DNA of 64,000 bases from Cliona cf. orientalis (Eukaryota; Porifera; Demospongiae; Clionaida; Clionaidae), in NCBI GenBank assembly GCA_963930775.1, contig OZ005689.1, positions 13,268,923-13,332,922 on the forward strand. The letters run 5' to 3'. A program made the position numbers and the translations under genes. The notes beneath the pieces are model-generated. The model made no database searches and had not been told where the DNA came from. It was given only the letters and a program-made list of their open reading frames with translations. Of the stretch, positions 12,244 through 23,217 are shown in pieces (position 1 is the first letter of the stretch; each line of letters starts with the position of its first letter).

Positions 12244-12790
12244 CAATGTGACCTGCAAACAACAATGTAACCTTCTAACTTCAGTTTTCAATAATATAAA
12301 AATTAATTTTATTAAAATTTGGATGCAATGTGAACTCCAAACATGAATGTAGCTAACCTGCAAACACGAGCTTTGAATGCAGTGTTTTGGGCAGTCTATA
12401 ATTCAGAAGCTTACATATTTTGTGTCAAAATAATAACACTCAATGTGACCTGCAAACAACAATGTAATTTTCTAACTTCAGTTTTCAATAATATGAAAAT
12501 TTGTTAAAGTTTGGATGCAATGTGAACTCCAAACATGAATGTAGCTAACCTGCAAACACGAGCTTGGAATACAGCATTTTGGGCAGTCTATATGCAGCTT
12601 ATTATAATAATAATCAATGTGACCTGCAGACAACAATGTAATTTTCTAACTACAGTTTTCAATAGTATGAAAATTTGTGAAAATCTGGATGCAATGTGAA
12701 CTCCAAACATGAATGTAGCTAACCTGCAAACATGAGCTTTGAATGCAGCGTTTTGGACAATGGCAACTCTAGAGTTTGGACACCGATTCA
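12244..12790. repeat. Three-copy tandem repeat, unit about 175-197 bp
   Basis: The unit starts caatgtgacctgcaaacaac at 12244, 12441 and 12615. Each copy also contains ggatgcaatgtgaactccaa and gtagctaacctgcaaaca. The copies are diverged by small indels. Confidence 0.8.
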
Positions 12791-12905
12791 TGTAGTGGCT
12801 AGGACTCGCTCCAGACTGAAGCATCCTAAATAACGTAATTATTACAATTTACTACTAACTGTCACTATGAATACTGCTGCACCTATTGTGGTGTGTTTTT
12901 ACAAA

Positions 12906-12906
<1 letters not shown>

Positions 12907-12945
<39 letters not shown>

Positions 12946-12959
12946 TATAATAATAATAA
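12907..12959. repeat. TAA/ATA microsatellite
   Basis: An almost uninterrupted run of taa triplets. Confidence 0.9.
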
Positions 12960-13691
12960 CATACCATGACAAATGCATTCTTAGGCCTTACTGTCTTGGT
13001 CTCTTAGTAGCTGGATTACTCCTTGCAGTATGATGACAGTTGGACCTGAGCTAGCAGCTGTGCCCAAGTTAAAACCTCCCTGAAGAAGGTTCAAGTGAGG
13101 AGGTATCACTATAATCCTATGGAGCAGGAGCTCTCCAACATCTTACTGATAAGTATACTCATTCAGGTCCAGGCCTTAGGCATTGGGATAACAAGATCTT
13201 GACAGAATGATTAGGGAATGTACATGTGCCAAGAGAGGATGCATATGATAGGATAAGAAAATACGTGTGCAAGGAATGCATATAGCTACATGCTTTAGGT
13301 CAGGCCAGCAGATTCAGCTACTGGATCACCTCATTGCAGGTAAAATTCATATATCCAACAGCAGTTCACACAGAATCATCCTGAAATGCTCAGCCAAAGC
13401 CTGCGAAAAAAATTTATAACCAAGATCAGCAGGAGATGCTGATACCTGAAAGTAGCTAGCCTAAGCCTCCACTATCTCATCACCCTTATGGAACTTCCTA
13501 AACACATTTGTAGGCTCATGGGAAAAAAATTTGCCTGGATCTTTAGAGTCAACATCAAGATTGCAAAAGAATTCTCTTTGCCATGGTCTCTAGGTTTCCT
13601 TATATAGCAACCCAGAAGACAGTTCTTGCCTTTGCAATACATGCATGGTGCTACTATGTTAGAGTAGCTAATATTTTTGTAATCAACATGC
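12960..13691. other. Intergenic; weak dispersed repeat
   Basis: No gene seen. About 13164-13225 (cattgggataacaagatctt and following) resembles 21617-21668, so a short dispersed repeat is likely. Confidence 0.4.
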
Positions 13692-14270
13692 ATAGGTTTA
13701 TATTATCATCAAACTAGAAACTCAACAGAAAATATTATGTAGCTAGCTAGCTCCGTACGATAAAAAAGTTAATGCACAGTTTCTTCCATAAAATTCAGTA
13801 AGCATGGAGAATGTAAGATTTACTGTACATGTGGCTGCATGCAAAAGATTCATATCAACAGTAAGTAAATCTTAATCACCGACAAGGTTCTGCCTGAATT
13901 CCGATAGCATGTCAGATTTTGTTGCAGTGAAAAGCAAGTGCCATCATCCACTGAGAGCTCTGATTCTAAGTGCATAGGCTTTGCAAATGTTAGCATTTTA
14001 ATGATCATAGTGGTTGTAATTTGGAATCTGGGTACTGTTTCCAATACCTGTCATCTTGTATAGTACTCAACCAGTTGAGAATATAAGTCAATAAAACTAA
14101 TTAAAGAAAAGCTGTGTCCTAGGCTCAGTAAATGGATCGATAAATTTGTAGTGGCTATAGCTATCGCTATAAATTATATACCGTAATTTGAAAAACGGTG
14201 GACTGTCAGTATGCTCTCCCAATTGTGGTCAGTACGTAGGGAGAATTCTCCAAGTATCTATACAACCCCA
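13692..14270 (+). pseudogene. Decayed partial copy of the Frizzled-like receptor
   Basis: This stretch matches about 707-1335 throughout. It covers the upstream region, exon 1 (remnants of the signal-anchor segment at about 13970-14075, now with stops and small indels), the first intron and the start of exon 2, where cagtatgctctccca and ttgtggtcagta are kept. The TM helices are absent. It is a truncated duplicate, not an expressed receptor. Confidence 0.75.
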
Positions 14271-15302
14271 CTTACTAATATGCGGATGAGATAGCCCACC
14301 ACAACCCATGCATTGGAAAGCATCTTAGATATGCCTGTTGAAGCTGGTGATTCCAGGCTGATTTAAGATTAGATCAGTGATTCACTGAATTATATCCCTT
14401 GATTTAAGTAAGTGAGAAGGTATGGACTTCCACATAGGGCAGTGTGGCTGGTGTAAGGTTGTAGGTTAACAAATGAAGAAGGGGGAACCCCTCTCCCCCC
14501 CCCCCCCCCCCCCCCAAAAAAAACGTGGGATGATTAGGCTGATCAATAGTAATTAAGGGAAAGACATTATTAATTATTTTGTAGCTCTATATATGGTTCA
14601 TTGTTACCATAATAATATTATTGAGAATCACTTATAGAGATATGCTTGCATAAAGCCATGCAATGATGTAGCAGCACTATATATTCACAATGGTGAAGCC
14701 AATAGTTACTGAACAGTTTGTATGCAATGTCACTAGATTCATGCAGGTATTGCTGCAACTTTGAAGAGAATTATATTCCGTTCCGGCTAATCAATACCAG
14801 CCAGAGGCCCTATCAGAAACGCCATTCATGCTTGACCTACAGCCTAAGATGCACCTCTGTGGAACTTTTATAGCATTATATTAATTTTGTAGCATTAGAT
14901 TAATTTTGTATATTCATACAGGAATGTATGTACACGGATATGATTTCGAAGTCGGAAGATAATAGATTAACCTAGCTAGCTATATACAGCTGCCACCCCC
15001 TAGCTCCCTGATGTTTTTAGTATTTCAGCGTATGTACTGAAAGCTGGGAATAGGCCAGCCTGCCATGGCAACCGTAATCTCCATTAATGTGCATGCAAGT
15101 AAGCACCAAATTTCCGATCTGTATTTGTTTGAAAACGCTCGCTGTATCAAGAGCATTTCTAAAGAAATCATAAAGCATATTATAAGTTTAGATGATTGAT
15201 CTCTGATAATTAGTCCCACGATGCTCTACTCCATAGTATCTCTGTACTGCTTGCATACGAGAGAAGGACTATTATGGCTGATACATCAGAGCCTCAACTA
15301 GC
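14271..15302. other. Intergenic left of the retroelement
   Basis: No gene recognised. A C homopolymer run lies at about 14495-14515. Confidence 0.45.
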
Positions 15303-15482
15303 TAAATAGTATTTAAAGCATCTTTAGATACAGTTAACACGTACTGGAAGGGGCCACTCCCCGTGGTAGGCGGTAACTAGGTGGAGTTAGTCAAGGACTG
15401 CTGCGCATGCGTGGCATCATAACTGCCTCGTGCTACTACTGACTGAGTTACTGTGCAGTGAGTGAATTTTTGAGTCTTCTTC
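15303..15482 (+). repeat. Split direct repeat A1
   Basis: 180 bp, nearly identical to 20612-20791. It starts taaatagtatttaaagcatc and ends gagtcttcttc. Confidence 0.9.
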
Positions 15483-15514
15483 TACGCTTCCTACCTGCTC
15501 ATCAGCTTGTAGAC

Positions 15515-16510
15515 ATGCCCAAAACCAAGTCTACGTGTCGCTCAACTACCACTGCGCGGCGAGCGGCTGGGCCTTCCACCTCCTCTGTTCGGCGATCGGC
15601 CTGATCTTCCACGGCCGCTGCCGCTGGCTCCAATTCTTCCCAGCAGCTACCTCCTTCGTCCTCTACCCCTGCCGACCCTCAGCTATCATCTGTCGGCGAG
15701 TCCTGCAGGCACAGCAATTAGCCGGCCAATCCACCAACGCCACAACCGCTGACGCCACTACGACGCCCAACACTGCCCCTGGAGGTACGCCACTGACCGC
15801 TGCTACCAATCCGGAGCCTGGCCAACAGCAAGTTATACGCTATATTTGTTTCGGTAAATACTTATTATGTGGGTAGAGCTGGCAAGCATGCACCCTGCCC
15901 GGTAACGGCCCCTTTTGCGCACCTCAACCCCCTCATGCACATACACACACCCTATTGTTTGTGACCCCATGTCCCATCTAACATCTACCTGGTGGCGCAG
16001 CTTGGCGCACTTCCCCCGCCTAGTCTGCTGACCTCGGTGGCACTTCTGGCTGGCACTCAGGCCGCTCCTTCAGCATCTCACCTGCCCCACAACAAGAGAT
16101 CAGCTCGCATATGCCTGGCTCATCATCAGGGAGGCTTTACGCTACGGTGGACAAGGTGGCGAGATTATGACCGTGCCTTCCACCAACAGAAAGCAGCGGA
16201 CCACACCCTCCCATGGAATACCCTCCTCCCCGGACCGCAGGCAAGGTATTGATCACATTTGGTCCCAGTGTGCCTCGCTCTACCTTCAGCCACTTCCTAG
16301 CGGGACCACACCTCCTGATCCTGTCGCGGGCACCGAGCGGACCATTTGTATGTCCTGGAGCAAATGTGCGTGCATCTTCCCCTCCAGCTACTCCTATAGG
16401 CACATATGCGCTACCTGTCAGCTTCAGCACAAGGCAAAGACTTCCCCCGCACACCCTGGAAGCTCTATCTATAAACGTCCAAACCAACGACCGCCCATGA
16501 ACCCCAGCCA
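15515..16510 (+). pseudogene. Degenerate 5' ORF (gag-like) of the YR retroelement
   Basis: A start at 15515 opens MPKTKSTCRSTTTARRAAGP and is closed after about 29 codons; Pro/Thr/Ala-rich frames continue with shifts to about 16510. The local base composition is GC-rich compared with the surroundings. By position it should be the gag-like ORF of the element, but no zinc knuckle or named domain is visible, so function is inferred only from location. Confidence 0.4.
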
Positions 16511-16689
16511 GTAACCAGTCTACTGGCGTAATGCGATCCTAGTCACCGCTACGTCGTAACTCTGCTACCTGGCTAACTATTAGGCGTCATTACCCTTAGC
16601 CTCAGTCTGTTTGCTTATGGCCATACATCCATATTAGTATTGGTTGTATCGCCGCTGCGTGCATTTCCTCCTCATTTTGCTTCCTTTTT

Positions 16690-18440
16690 TTGGCGGTGTG
16701 TGTGGCTGTTTGCATGTTACCTGGCTTAGTTGTTTATGACCCCATGCAATTTTCAATGCTGCATAAAGTTGTATTAGTTGTATTATTGCTGCTTGCATTT
16801 ACTCCCCGTTCTGCTGTTTTTGTGTGTGTGGCTGTTTGCATTTACCTGGCGTGGTTGAGTATGACCCTATGCAATTTCAATGCTGCATAAATTCGCATTA
16901 GTTGGATCATTGCTGCAGGCATTTACTCCCCATGTTGCTTTTGCTGTGTGTGTAGCTGTTCGCATTTTACCTGGCTTTGTTGATTATGACCCCATGCAAT
17001 TTCATGCTGCATAAATTTGTATTAGTTGTATCACTGCTGCGGGCATTTACTCCCCATTTTGCTTTTGCTGCGTGTGTGGCTGTTCGCATTTTACGTAACT
17101 TGGTTCATTATGACCCCACGCAATGTCCTTGCTGCATAAATTTGTATCTTTGCTGCTTGCATTTATTCCCCGTTCTGTTTTGTTTTTTTGTTTTTTTTGT
17201 TTTTTTGTTCTTTTTTTGTGTGTGTGTGTGTGGCTATTTGCAAGTTACCTGGCTTGGTTGATGATGACCCAGTGCAATTTCACTGCTGCATAAAATTTAT
17301 ATTGGTTGTATCATTGCTGCGTGCATCTACTCCCCATTTGCTTTGTGTGTGTGGCTGTTCGCATTTTACCTGGTTTTGTTGACTATGACCCCATGCAATT
17401 TCAATGCTGCATAAATTTGTATTAGTTGTATCATTGCTGCGTGCATTTACCCCCCATTTCCTTTTGCTGTGTGTGTGGCTGTTTGCATTTTACCGGACTG
17501 GGTTCATTATGACCCCATGCACTGTCATTGCTGCATAAATTTATATCATTGCGGCTTGCGTTTATTCCCCGTTCTGCTGTTTTTTTTTTGTGTGGGTGGC
17601 TGTTTGCATTTTACCTGGCTTGGTTGATTATGACCCAATGCACTGTCATTGCTGCATAAATTTATATCATTGCTGCTTGCATTTATTCCCCGTTCTGCTG
17701 TTTTTTTTTTGTTTTTTTTTTTTTGTGTGGGTGGCTGTTTGCATTTTACCTGGCTTGGTTGATTATGACCCAATGCAATTTCATTGCTGCATAAATTTGT
17801 ATTGGTTGTATCATTGCTGCGTGCCTCTACTCCCCATTTTGCTTTTTGTGTGTGTGGCTGTTCGCTTGCATTTTACCTGGCTTTGTTGATTATGACCCCA
17901 TGCAATTTCATTGCTGCATAAAATTTGTATTGATTGCATCATTGCTGCATGCATTTACTTCCCATTTTGCTTTGCCTGTGTATGTGGCTGTTCGCTTGCA
18001 TTTTACCTGGCTTTGTTGATTATGACCCCATGCGATTTCATTGCCGCATAAAATTTGTATTGAGTGCATCATTGCTGCGTGCATTTACTCCCCATTTTGC
18101 TTTGCCTGCGTATGTGGCTGTTCGCTTGCATTTTACCTGGCTTTATTGATTATGACCCCATGCGATTTCATTGCCGCATAAAATTTGTATTGATTGCATC
18201 ATTGCTGCATGCGTGCATTTACTCCCCATTTTGCTTTGCCTGTGTGTGTGGCTGTTCGCTTGCATTTTACCTGGCTTTGTTGATTGTGACCCCATGCAAT
18301 TTCATTGCTGCATAACTTTGTATTGGTTGTATGTTTACTGCGTGCATTTACTCCCCATTTTGCTTTTTTTTGTGTTTGTGGCTATTCGCATTTCACCCGG
18401 CTTCGTTGATTATGACCCCATGCAATTTCGTTGCTGCATA
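16690..18440 (+). repeat. Minisatellite of about 14 units of ~125-135 bp
   Basis: Each unit contains tttacctggcttngttgatt, atgaccccatgcaattt, attgctgcataaa and gcatttactccccattttgc. Copies of atgaccc recur near 16735, 16860, 16986, 17110, 17263, 17385, 17510, 17630, 17765, 17893, 18022, 18152, 18287 and 18411. The array sits where the reverse transcriptase core of the retroelement should be. Confidence 0.88.
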
Positions 18441-18689
18441 AACAGTATACGTCAGGACTTAGCATCTTATTTCTACGCTGCATATCTACTCATACACAAT
18501 TAATTTGTGATAGGCTTCTTTCTCAATTACTGTGGCATGGTGCAGCCTTTAGTGCAGAATGTCTGTTGCATGCGTATGTGTACCTGGGTGCCTTATGGCA
18601 GCTTACCATGTTGTATTGTATGCTATTACATTGGGGTATTTACTGCGCGCACTGTGTATTTTACCACTTCCCCTGCTGCACCACCGTCC

Positions 18690-19960
18690 TTTTCTGGCCG
18701 CAGGTCCACACACTCACCCAGCATTGGCACTACCCCTCCCGTCCGCAATTTAGTATCAGGACCACTACCGCTACATGGAGACCCGTCCACAGCACTAACT
18801 TTCTTGGGGATAGTGGTCAACGCGAGTACGTTCGAGCTACACCTCCCAGGTGACCAGCTCACGCGCCTCCAACATGCAATACAGCAATGGGCATTCATGT
18901 AAGCATGCATGCATACAAAGGGATCTCGAGTCTCTTCTAGGCCACTTATCCCATGCGGCCACTGTAACCCCTCAGGGTCGTGTTTTTCTCCATCAACTGT
19001 TCCCAATTCTATCACATGGCTGAGCTCCCTGCCACTACATCTCTCTCAACCTTGGCGCCCGGACTGACTTGTTGTGATGGCAGGCATTCTTGCAGGATTG
19101 GAATGGAACATCATTCTTTCCAGTCACTTCTACCCACCAGTGGTTCCAAATCACATGGCCAGAAGACTGGCAGCCAATCCACTTTACGGCTGAGGAGCTC
19201 CCTCCAATGGTTGTTGCGGCCGCTATCTGGGGCTCCCGCTGGAGCCAACAACGGAGTTGTTGCAGATGTGATAATATGGCTGTAATCGAGCTACTCAAGT
19301 TCCGGACATCACAGGATCAACTGCTGATGCATTTTCTGCCCTGTTTGTCATTTTACGCCGCCTATTTCAGATTCCAGTTTTGCGCAACCCAGGTCCCAGG
19401 CATCCAAAATGCAGCGGCTGATGCATTATCTCGCAACAACATGTTACGCCTTAACTCTGCTGTACCACAGGGCCAACAGTTCCTCATTCCATCAGCAATA
19501 TTGGACCTGCTAGTTCACAGCAGGCCAGACTCCTGGACAAGCTTGTTCAGACGCTCTTTGACGGGGGTATCTCCCCAGCAACAAGAGCAGTCTACGATTC
19601 AGAGTGGAGGCAGTACATAAGTCTGCAACCAGTACCACATAACACCCCTACCAGCAAGCGAGGTGTCATAAACTGCTTTCGCTGCTCACCTTTCTCAGTC
19701 AGAAAGTCCATGAACTGTCCAGTCTTACCTCTGCGCTGTCAGATTTTTTCCACATATGAGCTGGTCTACCATAGCCTGCAGGGAGTTCTCCTCGGCTCAG
19801 TTATGTGTTGAAGGGAATTCAGAGGACATCACCTGGTCCCAGTAAATCAAAGCGTCTCCCTATCACACCACACCTGCTCGAGGGGATTCACGCCCTGTGG
19901 TCAAAAGATCAATTGTCCTTCGACAAAACCATGCTTTGGGTAGCATCTTGCTTGGGTTGT
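18690..19960 (+). pseudogene. RT thumb, RNase H and tyrosine-recombinase remains
   Basis: About 18780-18900 reads LTFLGIVVNASTFELHLPGD, the segment just after the RT palm in DIRS-type elements. About 18920-19000, in a shifted frame, gives RDLESLLGHLSHAATVTPQG. From 19090 a frame of about 176 codons encodes RNase H: WFQITWPEDWQPI, the acidic-Asn block CRCDNMAVIELL, and VPGIQNAAADALSRN. After a further shift near 19550, GISPATRAVYDSEWRQYISL is typical of the start of the tyrosine recombinase. Multiple frameshifts and the missing RT active site show it is dead. Confidence 0.78.
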
Positions 19961-20157
19961 TTTTTTTTTTTTTTCGGGTTCATGTGATCAGGGGAGTTCA
20001 TACACGTACATATATGCTATTCTGTCTACTAGCGTCTCTTTTGGTTTATTTGTTCTTTTATGATATTATGTTAATACGTGATCCATATTGAGGTACTCAG
20101 TAAGTCATACTGTATTCTTTAGTACTCTTATGTCATCTGGGAGTGTAGTGTATACTA

Positions 20158-20614
20158 CACTTTGGGGATGTCGCTGACATACACTCCCAGTTCTATGCAA
20201 GCATAGCTGTATCTATATGATTGCCTTCATGAATGCTCATGCAAACGGGTTCCTGTAAGCAGTACAATGTTATGTTGCTGGCTGGCAATGTGCTGAATAT
20301 CAATAATATTGTGTATTGGCTGTATTATCTGTATTGGCTGTATTAGCTGTATTGGCTGTATTATCTGTATTGGCTGTATTGGCTGTATTGGCTGTATTAG
20401 CTGTATTGGCTGTATTATCTGTATTGGCTGTATTTTGGCTGCTTTATTATTTGCTGGGGCCGTGCGGCCCCATTGCTGTTTGGCACTAATGGGGGAGTGG
20501 CTCCTGCAGTACTACCAACCACTCATTCCCCTTATGGGGAAGCAGTAGAGTAAGACATAAGACTTAGTGCATGGTGTGGCAGCTGCTATTGTTAAACCCT
20601 GTAAGGAGTGTTAA
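20158..20614 (+). repeat. Split direct repeat B1
   Basis: Matches 21041-21544. Both contain ggggatgtcgctgacataca, an array of tgtattggc units (expanded in B2), a ggggccgtgcggcccc inverted repeat, and the end ctgtaaggagtgttaa. Confidence 0.88.
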
Positions 20615-20791
20615 ATAGTATTTAAAGCATCTTTAGATACAGTTAACACGTACTGGAAGGGGCCACTCCCCGTGGTAGGCGGTAACTAGGTGGAGTTAGT
20701 CAAGGACTGCTGCGCATGCGTGGCATCATAACTGCCTCGTGCTACTACTGACTGAGTTACTGTGCAGTGAGTGAATTTTTGAGTCTTCTTC
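20612..20791 (+). repeat. Split direct repeat A2
   Basis: 180-bp copy of A1, directly abutting B1. The spacer that follows has a 2x direct repeat of actaggacctggacacaggt at about 20822-20882. Confidence 0.9.
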
Positions 20792-21040
20792 CCCAGCCCA
20801 CCCACCCATGATCTCATGATTACTAGGACCTGGACACAGGTGAGTTGATATGTACTAGGACCTGGACACAGGTGAGTTGATATGTAGTATACACTAGTAT
20901 TTTATTTTATTTTTTTTTATGTCGTTTCTGATTTATGTTTCTTATTCTCCGCCTTCGGGCGTGACAACTGCAGGGGCATTGCACTCACTCCCCCATTCTT
21001 TTTATTAATTTTATTTATTTATTTATTTTTTTCTCTTGGC

Positions 21041-21544
21041 CACTCTGGGGATGTCGCTGACATACACTCCCAGTTCTATGCAAGCATAGCTGTATCTATA
21101 TGATTGCCTTCATGAATGCTCATGCAAACGGGTTCCTGTAAGCAGTACAATGTTATGTTGCTGGCTGGCAATGTGCTGAATATCAATAATATTGTGTATT
21201 GGCTGTATTGGCTGTATTGGCTGTATTAGCTGTATTGGCTGTATTATCTGTATTGGCTGTATTGGCTGTATTAGCTGTATTGGCTGTATTATCTGTATTG
21301 GCTGTATTGGCTGTATTGGCTGTATTAGCTGTATTGGCTGTATTATCTGTATTGGCTGTATTTTGGCTGCTTTATTATTTGCTGGGGCCGTGCGGCCCCA
21401 TTGCTGTTTGGCACTAATGGGGGAGTGGCTCCTGCAGTACTACCAACCACTCATTCCCCTTATGGGGAAGCAGTAGAGTAAGACATAAGACTTAGTGCAT
21501 GGTGTGGCAGCTGCTATTGTTAAACCCTGTAAGGAGTGTTAACT
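21041..21544 (+). repeat. Split direct repeat B2 (right terminus)
   Basis: Copy of B1, longer because the tgtattggc microsatellite has more units. It ends ggagtgttaa at the inferred right boundary of the element. Confidence 0.85.
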
Positions 21545-21684
21545 TTACATACACGTATGCGTCACCCATTCAATGTGTGTATACTGACTCTGTAGGTAGG
21601 ATTGGTAGGTAACTGTTCAGGCCCTTAGGGATTGGGATCATAAGACCTTGGAAAAGTGATTAGAGAATGTAGTGAGAGTGCGTG

Positions 21685-21960
21685 TCAGTAGATGTGTAAC
21701 AATGCATACGTGATAATTAAAGGGTAATTACCATAAGTCTGGTAAAGCAGGTGTTGAAACAGGCGATTGAGAATTAAGTGAAGGAAGAGAAAATATCTCA
21801 GGACTAAGCCGGGATTTGAACCCAGGACCTTCTGAATTCTATAGTCAGACATTCTTACTAACTGAGCTACTGAGCCCTGATGGCAGGGGAGTGTGGCCCC
21901 AACCATGTTCCCCCCCCCCCCCCCCCCTTTGGAAACATCTACATGCAACAATTGTTTATA
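21685..21960 (-). repeat. tRNA-derived SINE-like element
   Basis: On the minus strand, 21877-21803 resembles a tRNA: A-box tagctcagttagtaagaa, an anticodon-arm-like segment, B-box ggttcaaatcc, and an imperfect acceptor stem. The anticodon loop does not fold to seven bases and the acceptor has a mismatch, so a functional tRNA is unlikely. A poly(C)/poly(G) run and an unrelated tail flank it. I read it as a Pol III SINE head. Confidence 0.6.
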
Positions 21961-23217
21961 CTAATAATGGTGGGAGATGGAAATTATGATTATGAAAGCT
22001 AGAAATTTCATAACATTATACTTTCTCTTTAAGATTCTGTGTAGTGTCAAGGCCATCCCTATACTTACCGTGTTTATGTTAATAAAACGCAATTAGCGCA
22101 AGAAAATTCGCGTTTTAGGATTTTTCATAGTGCATCTTAATGGAGCGGGTGACGACCTTTGCCAGAAAATTGCGCGAAATTTAAAATCATAATTATTTTT
22201 TAAGCTTGCATTCTATTTGCATGAACATGCAGTTTATATGGTTATCTGTTTGTTTCGCTTATGTTACATTTTATCACCTCACAGTAAAATTAATGATAAT
22301 TTGTCACATTTTGCACACATTAAGTTTATCACCTCATAGTTAATGACACATTTTTTCACACATTGTGTTTAGCACCTCAGGGTAAATGAAAAGTAGTACT
22401 ATTTGTAATCATAGGCTAGCCCTTTCCTAGTGAACTGGGAATTTAACAACTTTGTAGTGATTAACCATAAAGCTGTTGCTATGTGGTGTAGTGATCACTT
22501 GTTTGTACTATTATCACTTTTACTTGTAAATTGGTGGGCTAGTTGTGTAATGTTGCATTATTGTGGGTCTGTTTTCTATAAAAATAATAAGTATTATTGA
22601 GTAAAGAAGAGATAAGATTTAAGAGAATCTGATCATACTAATCTCTGCACAGAGCGTTTAAACCCTTCTGGCAAGACTCAAAATAGTTTTATTGCTACTG
22701 CTCTCAAGATAGTCTAGCTGAATCGTACTTGAAAGGTATGTTTATAGTAATCTGGATGTTTTTCCTGTGATTATTGTAAGAATTATACGGTACATAAACT
22801 CAAACTTACATAGCCTTGTCTCAAGGCATGTTTCTGTATGACTTGTGTATGTAGCCAGGTAAGTCTGTATCAGCTAGCATATAGCTAATTTTATTGAAGT
22901 CATGCAAACATAAAGTAGCCGCAATCATAGCTATGAATAGAAGATAGCTGCAATTTCCACTATAGTCTCAACAAGTTATATTATTAGTTATGTGAATCAA
23001 AACAAAGCTATAGAAACTGTAAGGGCCAGGGCTTTGACACCTGTTGTTGCTCTACTGTGATACTGAAACTGCATGAGCAAACACATGGCATGCACCCAAA
23101 TTTTATTGGAAGATTGTATACTGGTATGTGTTTCTAGACAGTTCTGCCTTCATTCAGATTAATTTTATTCTCTTGCAGGTGTGTGATTGTATAGTCAAGG
23201 GTGAATGATCTGAAACG
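21961..23217. other. Upstream region of the adhesion GPCR gene
   Basis: No coding sequence recognised. A GT donor at 22736 and an acceptor cag at 23178 could bound a 5'UTR intron. Around 22072-22150 (accgtgtttatgtt, aaaattcgcgtttt) resembles one end of a TA-type MITE. Confidence 0.4.

Larger units (their letters stand above)
15303..21544 (+). mobile_element. Tyrosine-recombinase retroelement (DIRS/Ngaro-like) with split direct repeats
   Basis: A 180-bp repeat A occurs at 15303-15482 (A1) and 20612-20791 (A2). A repeat B of about 457-504 bp occurs at 20158-20614 (B1) and 21041-21544 (B2). The order A1-body-B1-A2-spacer-B2 is the split-direct-repeat layout known from Ngaro and PAT-type YR retrotransposons, whose circular intermediates use the B1/A2 junction. 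Here B1 and A2 meet at ggagtgttaaatag, while A1 begins taaatag and B2 ends ggagtgttaa. The body holds the RT thumb, an RNase H domain and the beginning of a tyrosine recombinase, all decayed. The RT core is missing, apparently replaced by a minisatellite. Confidence 0.82.

Noticed and set aside
16690-18500. Several overlapping open frames of 60-110 codons rich in Cys/Val/Phe
   Set aside because: All derive from the ~130-bp minisatellite; open frames follow from the repeat unit, with no conserved domain.
20309-21476. Open frames of repeating Cys-Ile-Gly or Ala-Val-Leu residues
   Set aside because: They are translations of the tgtattggc microsatellite inside repeats B1 and B2 of the retroelement, not genes.
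21803-21877. tRNA gene on the minus strand
   Set aside because: A and B boxes are present, but the anticodon arm gives no seven-base loop and the acceptor stem is imperfect; SINE head preferred.
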